Origin: Paenisporosarcina quisquiliarum_A
Lineage (GTDB): Bacteria; Bacillota; Bacilli; Bacillales_A; Planococcaceae
Length of the DNA stretch: 64,000 nt
Reading direction: 5' to 3'
Assembly (NCBI RefSeq): GCF_043641925.1
Contig: NZ_JBHZRU010000001.1
Coordinates: 275,002 to 339,001, forward strand
The translations under genes were made by a program, and so were the position numbers. A model generated the notes under the pieces. The model made no database searches. It had not been told where the DNA came from and saw only the letters and a list, made by a program, of their open reading frames with translations. Below, in pieces: positions 1 to 6,753 of this stretch (positions are counted from its first letter, which is position 1; every line of letters begins with the position of its first letter).

Positions 1-18
1 AAAAAAGAAAGGTTCATT

Positions 19-27
19 TGTTATAAT
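19..27 (+). promoter_or_regulatory. Extended -10 promoter of fur
   Basis: The motif TG-T-TATAAT lies 25 bases before the fur start, followed by a purine-rich GAGGGGGG ribosome site at 39-47. The -35 region would fall at or beyond the window edge, so only the -10 half can be judged. Confidence 0.6.
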
Positions 28-52
28 GAAAGAAGTTTGAGGGGGGCGTCAC

Positions 53-520
53 ATGGAAAGCCGTATTGACCGAATTAAAAAGCAACTTTCTGGTGCGAGC
101 TATAAACTGACGCCACAACGTGAAGCGACAGTTAGAGTATTATTAGAAAATGAAGAAGATCATTTAAGCGCTGAAGATGTGTACCTTCTTGTTAAAAACA
201 AAGCACCTGATATTGGGTTAGCTACTGTTTATCGTACATTAGAATTATTAACAGAACTGAAAGTCGTTGATAAAATCAATTTCGGTGATGGTGTTTCTAG
301 ATATGATTTAAGACAAGAAGGAGCGGCACATTTCCATCACCACTTAGTCTGTATTGAATGTGGTGCTGTTGATGAAATCCAGGAGGATTTGCTTGAAGAT
401 GTGGAAGAAATCGTAGAAAAAAGATGGAACTTCCAAATTAAAGATCATCGCTTAACATTCCATGGTATATGCTGGAGATGTCATGATAATGAAAGTAAGC
501 CTTTAGAAGAAGAAAAATAA
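53..520 (+). CDS. fur: Ferric uptake regulator Fur
   Basis: Fur-family metal-dependent repressor, 155 aa, the usual length. An N-terminal winged helix (about residues 15-85) holds the recognition helix LATVYRTLELL. The C-terminal dimerisation domain shows the metal ligands HFHHH (93-97), C100-x2-C103 and a second C140-x2-C143 structural zinc pair. Members of this family sense iron (Fur), peroxide (PerR) or zinc (Zur). The assignment to Fur rests on synteny, because fur (yqkL) lies directly upstream of xerD (ripX) in B. subtilis. The ATG follows a strong GAGGGGGG ribosome site. The distinction from PerR is not provable from sequence alone. Confidence 0.9.
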   Translation: MESRIDRIKKQLSGASYKLTPQREATVRVLLENEEDHLSAEDVYLLVKNKAPDIGLATVYRTLELLTELKVVDKINFGDGVSRYDLRQEGAAHFHHHLVCIECGAVDEIQEDLLEDVEEIVEKRWNFQIKDHRLTFHGICWRCHDNESKPLEEEK

Positions 521-528
521 CGACTAAC

Positions 529-556
529 AAGGATAGCTGCTAGCTGTCCTTTTTTC
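529..556 (+). terminator. Rho-independent terminator after fur
   Basis: The arms GGATAGCT and AGCTGTCC form an 8-bp stem with one G-U pair and a 3-nt loop, followed by six T residues. It separates fur from xerD, which therefore probably has other promoter input. Confidence 0.75.
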
Positions 557-574
557 GTTTAAGGAGACATATAA

Positions 575-1480
575 ATGACGACAAATATGACCGATTCGAT
601 TCAAGATTATTTGCATTTTTTACGAGTTGAAAAGCAATTAGCGCAAAATACGCTCGTTTCATATGAAAAAGATTTAAAATCCTACATATCTGATCTTTCA
701 GAATCACAACAGATTAAGTCCCTTGAAGATGTTGAAAGACATCATATCTTGGCGCATTTACAAAATTTAAAGTCATCTGGTCATTCGGCTAGAACTTTGG
801 CTAGGCATATATCATCTATTCGTTCATTTCATCAATTTTTGCTTAGAGAAAAGGTTTCATCTAGTGATCCAACCGTTCATTTAGAAATCCCTCAACAAGA
901 TCGAACACTTCCAAAAATTCTTTCGCTTGAAGAAATTGAAGAATTACTGGAAGCCCCAAATCGTAGCAAACCACAAGGGTTAAGAGACCGAGCAATGTTA
1001 GAACTTCTTTATGCAAGTGGAATGCGTATTAGTGAATGTATATCGCTTGCAATAGAGGATGTACATTTAACGATGGGCTTCGTTCGATGTTACGGAAAGG
1101 GTGGCAAAGAACGTATTATTCCACTAGGCCGAACAGCTTTAGGAGCAGTTGAAGAATATTTACGTGAAGGTAGACCAAAACTAGCTAAAAAAGAAGTCCG
1201 AACGGATGCACTTTTTATTAATCAGCGTGGAATTGGACTAACTAGACAAGGGTTTTGGAAATTATTAAAAGAGCATGCACTAAAAGCAGGAATAAAAAAC
1301 GAAATCACACCGCATACTTTACGACATTCTTTTGCTACGCATTTAATCGAAAATGGAGCGGATTTAAGGGCTGTTCAAGAAATGCTCGGACATGCTGACA
1401 TTTCCACTACGCAAATTTATACACATGTTAGTAAAACTAGACTTAAAGAAGTTTATAAACAATTTCATCCTAGAGCTTAA
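575..1480 (+). CDS. xerD: Tyrosine recombinase XerD
   Basis: Site-specific recombinase acting with XerC at dif to resolve chromosome dimers; 301 aa. It has an N-terminal SAM-like core-binding domain (about 5-90) and a catalytic domain (about 110-290). The catalytic set is visible: R151 in SGMRISE, K175 in GKGGKE, H247 and R250 in HTLRHSF, H273 in LGHADIST, and nucleophile Y282 in QIYTH. The ATG follows AAGGAGA with 7-nt spacing. An internal ATG four codons later is an alternative start. The position between fur and the nucleoside genes matches ripX/xerD in Bacillus. Confidence 0.95.
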   Translation: MTTNMTDSIQDYLHFLRVEKQLAQNTLVSYEKDLKSYISDLSESQQIKSLEDVERHHILAHLQNLKSSGHSARTLARHISSIRSFHQFLLREKVSSSDPTVHLEIPQQDRTLPKILSLEEIEELLEAPNRSKPQGLRDRAMLELLYASGMRISECISLAIEDVHLTMGFVRCYGKGGKERIIPLGRTALGAVEEYLREGRPKLAKKEVRTDALFINQRGIGLTRQGFWKLLKEHALKAGIKNEITPHTLRHSFATHLIENGADLRAVQEMLGHADISTTQIYTHVSKTRLKEVYKQFHPRA

Positions 1481-1489
1481 TTTAATTGC

Positions 1490-1511
1490 ACATGTCAGAA
1501 GTCTGACGTGT
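1490..1511. promoter_or_regulatory. 22-bp near-perfect inverted repeat upstream of deoB
   Basis: ACATGTCAGA and TCTGACGTGT form 10-bp arms with a 2-bp centre and one non-matching pair. It lacks a T-run, so it is not a normal terminator. It lies between xerD and the deoB ribosome site, where a repressor of nucleoside catabolism could bind. The operator role is inference. Confidence 0.4.
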
Positions 1512-1564
1512 AATATACCCAAACTTTTGTTAAGATACATTTATAAGCTTAAAGGAGGATTCTA

Positions 1565-2749
1565 ATGGAAAATCTAACATTTAAACGCATACATTTAGTT
1601 GTAATGGATTCAGTAGGTATTGGAGAAGCTCCAGATGCTAAAAGCTTCGGAGATGAAGGTTCAGATACGCTCGGACATATTGCAGAGCGAATGGGTGGAC
1701 TGAAGATGCCTAATATCGAAAAGATGGGTCTATCAAATATTAGACCGATTAAAGGGATTTCCCCAGTGGATAAACCAACCGCTCATTTTGGTAAGTTACA
1801 AGAAGCATCTGTAGGTAAAGATACGATGACTGGACACTGGGAAATCATGGGCTTAAACATTGATAAGCCTTTTAAAGTTTACCCAGATGGATTTCCTCAA
1901 GAATTAATTCAAGCATTAGAAGAAAAGACTGGACGTAAAGTAATTGGGAATAAACCTGCAAGTGGTACTGAGATATTAGACGAACTTGGTGAAGAACATA
2001 TGAAAACGGGTGCGATTATCGTCTATACATCAGCAGACCCTGTGTTACAAATCGCTGCCCATGAAGAGGTTGTTCCTTTAGAAGAGCTTTACAAAATTTG
2101 TGAAATTGCTCGTGAATTAACATTATCGCCTGAATTTTTAGTGGGTCGAATTATCGCTCGTCCGTTTTTAGGAGAGCCAGGTAACTTCAAACGTACAACT
2201 AATCGTCATGACTATGCTTTAAAACCATTTGAACGCACGGTTATGAATGAACTTCAAGACGCTAATTATGATGTCATAGCAATCGGTAAAATTGCTGATA
2301 TTTACAATGGTGAAGGCGTAACTGAATCATTAAGAACAAAAGACAATATGGATGGAATGGACAAACTAAATGAAGTTGTTCGAAAACCTTTCCATGGCAT
2401 TAGTTTCCTGAATTTAGTTGATTTTGACGCTCTTTATGGACATCGTCGTGATCCTATTGGATACGGTGAGGCGTTAGAAGCATTTGATGCAAGACTTCCA
2501 GAAGTTTTAGAAGCGTTAACAAATGACGACTTACTTATTATTACTGCGGACCATGGAAATGACCCAACATTTGAAGGAACGGATCATACACGTGAATTTG
2601 TACCCGTTTTAGCATACTCACCAAGATTTACAGAAGGAACTGAACTTCCTGCAAGTGAAACGTTTGCTGATATTGGTGCTACAATCGCAGAAAACTTCCA
2701 AGTGCAAATGCCGAAATTCGGTCGTAGTTTTCTTTCATATTTAAAATAG
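1565..2749 (+). CDS. deoB: Phosphopentomutase DeoB
   Basis: Interconverts (deoxy)ribose 1-phosphate and 5-phosphate in nucleoside salvage; 394 aa, normal length, cytoplasmic. Alkaline-phosphatase-superfamily signatures are present: the metal-binding VVMDSVGIGEAPDA near the N-terminus, the phosphorylated threonine region GKDTMTGHWEIMG (about 84-96), and the C-terminal metal site ITADHGNDPTFEGTDH. A strong AAAGGAGG precedes the ATG by 6 nt. It is followed 17 nt later by pdp, forming a nucleoside catabolic operon. In B. subtilis the order is drm-pupG at this locus; here pupG is not present between deoB and pdp. Confidence 0.96.
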   Translation: MENLTFKRIHLVVMDSVGIGEAPDAKSFGDEGSDTLGHIAERMGGLKMPNIEKMGLSNIRPIKGISPVDKPTAHFGKLQEASVGKDTMTGHWEIMGLNIDKPFKVYPDGFPQELIQALEEKTGRKVIGNKPASGTEILDELGEEHMKTGAIIVYTSADPVLQIAAHEEVVPLEELYKICEIARELTLSPEFLVGRIIARPFLGEPGNFKRTTNRHDYALKPFERTVMNELQDANYDVIAIGKIADIYNGEGVTESLRTKDNMDGMDKLNEVVRKPFHGISFLNLVDFDALYGHRRDPIGYGEALEAFDARLPEVLEALTNDDLLIITADHGNDPTFEGTDHTREFVPVLAYSPRFTEGTELPASETFADIGATIAENFQVQMPKFGRSFLSYLK

Positions 2750-2766
2750 AGGATAGGTGATCATTC

Positions 2767-4071
2767 ATGAGAATGGTGGATTTAATAGAAAAGAAAAGAG
2801 ACGGATCTGCATTAACGAATGAAGAAATTCGTTTCTTCATTAATGAATATACAAAAGGTGAAATACCGGATTATCAAGTAAGTGCGCTATTAATGGCTAT
2901 ATATTTCCAAGATATGAACGATCAAGAGCGAGCAGATTTAACACTTGCGATGGTCGAATCAGGAGATCAAATTCATCTGACTGAAATAGAAGGTATTAAA
3001 GTAGATAAGCATTCTACTGGCGGTGTAGGTGATACAACAACACTTGTCCTTGGTCCATTAGTTGCGGCTTGTGGTGTTCCTGTAGCTAAAATGAGTGGTC
3101 GTGGCTTAGGACATACTGGAGGAACAATTGATAAATTAGAAGCAATTGAAGGCTTCCATGTCGAATTAACGACCGAGCAATTTACAAAACAAGTGAATGA
3201 GTTTAAATTAGCTGTTATTGGACAAAGTGGTAACTTAACACCTGCAGATAAAAAGCTTTATGCTTTACGTGACGTGACAGGTACTGTGAATAGCATTCCA
3301 TTAATCGCTAGTTCAATCATGAGTAAAAAAATTGCTGCAGGTGCTGACGCAATCGTTTTAGACGTTAAAACGGGTGAAGGTGCATTTATGAAAACGGTTG
3401 AAGATTCGAGAGCCTTAGCTAAAGCGATGGTTCAAATTGGGAATAATGTTGGTAGACAAACAATGGCGATTATTTCAGATATGAGTCAACCTCTAGGTTT
3501 TGCAATTGGAAATGCTTTAGAAGTGAAAGAAGCAATTGATACATTGCGAGGTAAAGGTCCTGCCGATTTAACGGAACTTTGTTTAGTACTTGGAAGCCAA
3601 ATGGTTGTTGTTGGTGGAAAAGCGAAAGATTTAGATGAAGCGAGAAAAATGCTTCTTGAAGTGATTGAAAATGGAAAAGCATTAGATGTCTTTAAAGACT
3701 TCATACAAGCTCAAGGAGGAAATCCAGCAGTTGTGGATCAACCTGAATTACTCCCTCAAGCAGCGTTTAGATTCGAAGTCCCTTCAAAGGAAAGTGGATT
3801 TGTTTCATTCATCGAAGCTGATGAAGTAGGAACAGCAGCGATGTTATTAGGTGCTGGAAGAGCGACCAAAGAATCCGAAATAGATTTAGCTGTCGGTATT
3901 GTTCTTCACAAAAAAGTAGGGGATTCAGTGGAAGCGGGAGAATCATTAGCCACCATTCACGCAAACACAGAAAACATCCAGCAGGTTTTGGAGATTTTGT
4001 ATAAGCATATTGAGTTCTCTGCAGAACCGGTTACACCACCAAACTTAATCGAAGAAATTATTACCGAATAA
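2767..4071 (+). CDS. pdp: Pyrimidine-nucleoside phosphorylase
   Basis: Phosphorolysis of uridine, thymidine and deoxyuridine to the base and pentose 1-phosphate, which DeoB then isomerises; 434 aa, normal for the family. The glycosyltransferase-family-3 signature spans about residues 80-125, with KHSTGGVGDTTTL, then KMSGRGLGHTGGTIDKLE. A C-terminal domain (about 345-434) ends the protein. The start MRMVDLIEKK matches the family N-terminus. The spacing to deoB indicates cotranscription, and a strong terminator follows. B. subtilis pdp sits in the dra-nupC-pdp operon elsewhere, so here the gene has joined the deoB locus. Confidence 0.95.
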   Translation: MRMVDLIEKKRDGSALTNEEIRFFINEYTKGEIPDYQVSALLMAIYFQDMNDQERADLTLAMVESGDQIHLTEIEGIKVDKHSTGGVGDTTTLVLGPLVAACGVPVAKMSGRGLGHTGGTIDKLEAIEGFHVELTTEQFTKQVNEFKLAVIGQSGNLTPADKKLYALRDVTGTVNSIPLIASSIMSKKIAAGADAIVLDVKTGEGAFMKTVEDSRALAKAMVQIGNNVGRQTMAIISDMSQPLGFAIGNALEVKEAIDTLRGKGPADLTELCLVLGSQMVVVGGKAKDLDEARKMLLEVIENGKALDVFKDFIQAQGGNPAVVDQPELLPQAAFRFEVPSKESGFVSFIEADEVGTAAMLLGAGRATKESEIDLAVGIVLHKKVGDSVEAGESLATIHANTENIQQVLEILYKHIEFSAEPVTPPNLIEEIITE

Positions 4072-4082
4072 AATAAGTAAGA

Positions 4083-4132
4083 AGAGGTGTTTCGAAAGTC
4101 GTGAAAAGTGACTTTCGGAACACCTCTTTTTT
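4083..4132 (+). terminator. Strong terminator after pdp
   Basis: AGAGGTGTTTCGAAAGTC and GACTTTCGGAACACCTCT form an 18-bp stem with one G-U pair, a loop GTGAAAAGT and six T residues. The inner stem and loop recur in the hairpin at 10572-10623. Confidence 0.92.
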
Positions 4133-4161
4133 GTATCTAAAATGAAATGACACCCTTTACG

Positions 4162-4925
4162 AAGGCGATCCAACAGTAAAGGCTGCGAAAGCTATGCATG
4201 CAGCCCCAATTAGCCCTGCCCGCTCCGCTTGGCAGAGGTTTCTGTTGGTGAATAGTCGCTCAGTTAAAGATTTGGTGATCTCAGTTAGAATTATGGGGTT
4301 CTCAGTTAGAAAATAGGCATTCTTGGTTAGAAGAATCGCCATCTCAGTTGTAATTGTTGAGGTAGCACGATCTCAGAAGAAAGGCGATCCAACAGTAAAG
4401 GCTGCGAAAGCTTTGCGTGCAGCCCCAATTAGCCCTGTTCGCTCCGCTTAGCAGGTGTTTCTGTTAGTGAATGGTCGCTCAGTTAAAGATTGGGCGATCT
4501 CGGTTAGAATTATGGGGTTCTCAGTTAGAAAAAAGGCATTCTTGGTTAGAAAAATCCCCATCTCAGTTGTAATTGTTGTGGTAACTAGATCTCAGAAGAA
4601 AGGCTAACCAAAAGTAAAGGCTGCGAAAGCTATGCATGCAGCCCCAATTAGCCCTGCCCGCTCCGCTTGGCAGAGGTTTCTGTTGGTGAATAGTCGCTCA
4701 GTTAAAGATTTGGTGATCTCAGTTAGAATTATGGGGTTCTCAGTTAGAAAATAGGCATTCTTGGTTAGAAGAATCGCCATCTCAGTTGTAATTGTTGAGG
4801 TAGCACGATCTCGGGAGAAAGGCGATCCAACAGCAAAGGCTGCGAAAGCAGAGTGTGCAGCCCAAATTAGCCCTACTCGCTTCGCTAGGCAGGAGGTGTA
4901 TCTGTTGGTGAAGGGTCACTCAGTG
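4162..4925. repeat. Tandem array of a 219-bp unit, about 3.5 copies
   Basis: Units begin with AAGGCGATCC or AAGGCTAACC at 4162, 4381, 4600 and 4819, spaced exactly 219 bp. Each unit has two parts. The first (about 90 bp) is bracketed by CCAACAG and CTGTTGG and contains two hairpins, GGCTGC/GCAGCC and CTGCC/GGCAG. The second has five 21-bp repeats of the type CTCAGTTAGAA; in unit 1 the CAGTTA phase positions are 4261, 4282, 4303, 4324 and 4345. Units 1 and 3 are nearly identical and unit 2 is diverged. The fourth unit has only the hairpin part, so hairpin modules flank the array. Short ORFs run through it because 219 and 21 are multiples of three; I do not call them genes. Confidence 0.93.
4168..4250. 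repeat. Branched hairpin module of repeat unit 1
   Basis: An outer stem CCAACAG (4170-4176) with CTGTTGG (4242-4248) encloses GGCTGC/GCAGCC (4181-4186, 4200-4205) and CTGCC/GGCAG (4216-4220, 4231-4235), a three-way junction on paper. Equivalent modules occur at +219, +438 and +657. Confidence 0.6.
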
Positions 4926-4987
4926 TTGGCCTTCGCGGAAAGCATCCGTTGATATGGAAATCGATCGTTTTATTTTTATGCAGGTTC

Positions 4988-5022
4988 AGATCTTCTTTTT
5001 TAAAAAAAGAAGGTCTTTTTTT
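4988..5022 (+). terminator. Terminator-like hairpin upstream of the spoIIA operon
   Basis: AGATCTTCTTTTT and AAAAAGAAGGTCT pair, followed by seven T residues. No gene ends just upstream; the repeat array does. It may insulate the sporulation operon from upstream reading, or be left from a lost gene such as dacF, which precedes spoIIAA in B. subtilis. Confidence 0.65.
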
Positions 5023-5124
5023 ATCTTGGTTGTTTAAATGTAAGAAAGATTTTCCATACTAGGAGTGGTGGCAATGTGCAGGAATTGTCGATAAATAAGA
5101 AGTTTTTACTTTATTTGTCAACGC

Positions 5125-5154
5125 GAAGGAATAACGATTAATCACCTCGAATAA
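5125..5154 (+). promoter_or_regulatory. Candidate sigma-H promoter of spoIIA
   Basis: GAAGGAATA resembles the -35 RNAGGAWWT, and CTCGAATAA resembles the -10 RNNGAATWW, with 12 bp between. The B. subtilis spoIIA operon is known to use sigma-H. The start point would fall very close to the ribosome site at 5161-5169, which weakens the call. Confidence 0.4.
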
Positions 5155-5175
5155 ACACCGAAAGGAGGATGAGAA

Positions 5176-5532
5176 ATGAAACATCAACTGTTATTTGTCG
5201 AAGACGGCATCGCCATTATCCGGTTACGAGGTGAATTGGATCATCATGCGACACAACTAATTCGTGAAGAAATATCACAATCTTTATACAGAGGTAAGTT
5301 AAGGGCAATTATTTGGAATTTACAAGAGTTACATTTCATGGACAGTTCAGGGATTGGTTTAATTTTAGGAAGAATGAGAGATTTTGTACCTTCCAATGGT
5401 CAAACGGTTATTTTGCATCCATCTGAAACTATGAAAAAAATCTTTCAATATTCTGGTTTAGGGTCATATGTGTGGGAAACAACAGAACAAGAAACAATTG
5501 ATGCGTTAGGGGGGATTTTAAATGGACAATGA
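5176..5532 (+). CDS. spoIIAA: Anti-sigma F factor antagonist SpoIIAA
   Basis: STAS-domain protein of 118 aa. In its unphosphorylated form it binds SpoIIAB and releases sigma-F in the forespore. The phosphorylation site is in the motif FMDSSGIGLILGR, with S58 in the same position as in B. subtilis. The ATG follows AAAGGAGGA with 6-nt spacing. Its last 11 bases overlap spoIIAB, indicating translational coupling. In Bacillus, dacF starts this operon; here the operon appears to begin with spoIIAA. Confidence 0.96.
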   Translation: MKHQLLFVEDGIAIIRLRGELDHHATQLIREEISQSLYRGKLRAIIWNLQELHFMDSSGIGLILGRMRDFVPSNGQTVILHPSETMKKIFQYSGLGSYVWETTEQETIDALGGILNGQ

Positions 5533-5974
5533 AATGACGCTATCGTTTATTGCCATTAGTGAAAATGAGGGTTTAGCGCGAATGGTTATGACCAGCTTTA
5601 TCGCATCTTTAGACCCTACGATTGATGAGCTTGCTGAGTTTAAAACAATCGTCTCAGAAGCGGTTACAAACGCAATCATTCATGGGTACGAAGAGGACGC
5701 TCAAGGAATCGTGACGATTCGAGCGAAAAGAGATGGAAGAAAAATCACCATGACAATCAGTGATGAAGGTCGTGGAATCTCCGATTTAGAACAAGCCATG
5801 GAACCTTTGTTCACGACTAAGCCTGAAAGAGAACGTTCAGGAATGGGCTTCACCATTATGGAAAGTTTTTCAGACCACTTATCGGTATGGTCAGAACCTC
5901 AGAAAGGAACTGCGATTACCTTTTCAAAAGATTTTTCACCCATTCACTCTAAAATCACGATGGGTGAACGATGA
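5522..5974 (+). CDS. spoIIAB: Anti-sigma F factor / serine kinase SpoIIAB
   Basis: GHKL-fold kinase of 150 aa that holds sigma-F and phosphorylates SpoIIAA. The N-box lies in EAVTNAIIHGYEE, the G1 box in SDEGRGISDLE and the G2 box in ERSGMGFTIME. A ribosome site AGGGGGGA lies inside the end of spoIIAA before the ATG at 5522. A second ATG four codons later is possible, but MDNEMTLSF aligns with the B. subtilis start MKNEM. It overlaps sigF by 4 bases (ATGA), so the three proteins are probably made in matched amounts. Confidence 0.96.
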   Translation: MDNEMTLSFIAISENEGLARMVMTSFIASLDPTIDELAEFKTIVSEAVTNAIIHGYEEDAQGIVTIRAKRDGRKITMTISDEGRGISDLEQAMEPLFTTKPERERSGMGFTIMESFSDHLSVWSEPQKGTAITFSKDFSPIHSKITMGER

Positions 5975-6753
5975 CAGCCCCGATTGAACAACAACCCGTG
6001 TTGTTGACACAGGAGAAAATGAGAGAACTTATTTATGCATCACAACAAGGAGACAAGTTAGCTAGACAAACAATGGTTGAAGGCAATACGCGCCTTGTTT
6101 GGTCAATTGTGCAACGATTTGCTTCGCGGGGAGCCGATTTAGAAGATTTGTTTCAAATTGGATGTATCGGATTAATGAAATCTGTAGATAAGTTCGATTT
6201 ATCGTATGAAGTGAAGTTTTCAACGTATGCAGTTCCAATGATTATTGGAGAAATACAAAGATTTTTAAGAGATGATGGAATGGTTAAAGTAAGCCGCTCC
6301 ATTCGTGAACTGAGTTTTAAAATACGTCATGCTACAGATGATTTCATTAGACAGCATGAAAGACAACCTACATTAACTGAGCTTGCTGAAAAGTTAGAAG
6401 TAACAATGGATGAAATCGTTTTAGCTTCGGATGCTTTAAGAGATCCAGCCTCGTTGCACGAGCAATTATTTGAAAGTGAAGGCGATGCTTTAACTTTGAT
6501 GGACCAAGTAAGAGATGAAAGGTCAGAGCGGTCATTTGACCATATACCTCTTAGGGATATTATTTCAAAGTTAGGCAAACGCGAACAAATGATCATTTAC
6601 TTGCGTTATTACTTAGATTGTACACAAAGTGATATTGCAGAAAGGTTGGGAATCTCACAAGTTCAAGTGTCAAGATTAGAAAAGAAAATACTGACACAGC
6701 TTAAGAGTTGGTTGTTACCAAAACAGACAACTGCAAAGGATGAATTCCGATAA
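5971..6753 (+). CDS. sigF: RNA polymerase sigma-F factor
   Basis: Forespore-specific sigma-70 family factor, 260 aa. Region 2 (about 45-120) includes DLEDLFQIGCIGLMKSVDKF and FSTYAVPMIIGEIQRFLRD. Region 3 follows, and region 4 near the C-terminus contains the helix-turn-helix CTQSDIAERLGISQVQVSRLE. The start overlaps the spoIIAB stop. In B. subtilis spoVAA-spoVAF is downstream; here spoVAF follows with no space, and the other spoVA genes are absent from the window. Confidence 0.97.
   Translation: MTAPIEQQPVLLTQEKMRELIYASQQGDKLARQTMVEGNTRLVWSIVQRFASRGADLEDLFQIGCIGLMKSVDKFDLSYEVKFSTYAVPMIIGEIQRFLRDDGMVKVSRSIRELSFKIRHATDDFIRQHERQPTLTELAEKLEVTMDEIVLASDALRDPASLHEQLFESEGDALTLMDQVRDERSERSFDHIPLRDIISKLGKREQMIIYLRYYLDCTQSDIAERLGISQVQVSRLEKKILTQLKSWLLPKQTTAKDEFR

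Noticed and set aside
4162..4925. CRISPR array
   Set aside because: The period is 219 bp without unique spacers, and no cas genes are near.
4157..4952. Short ORFs inside the 219-bp repeats (61 and 63 codons) as genes
   Set aside because: They arise because the periods are multiples of three, have no ribosome site and resemble no protein I know.
5078..5104. Alternative sigma-H promoter GCAGGAATT with GAAGTT
   Set aside because: The spacing is about 9 bp and the -10 is poor; the candidate at 5125-5154 fits better.
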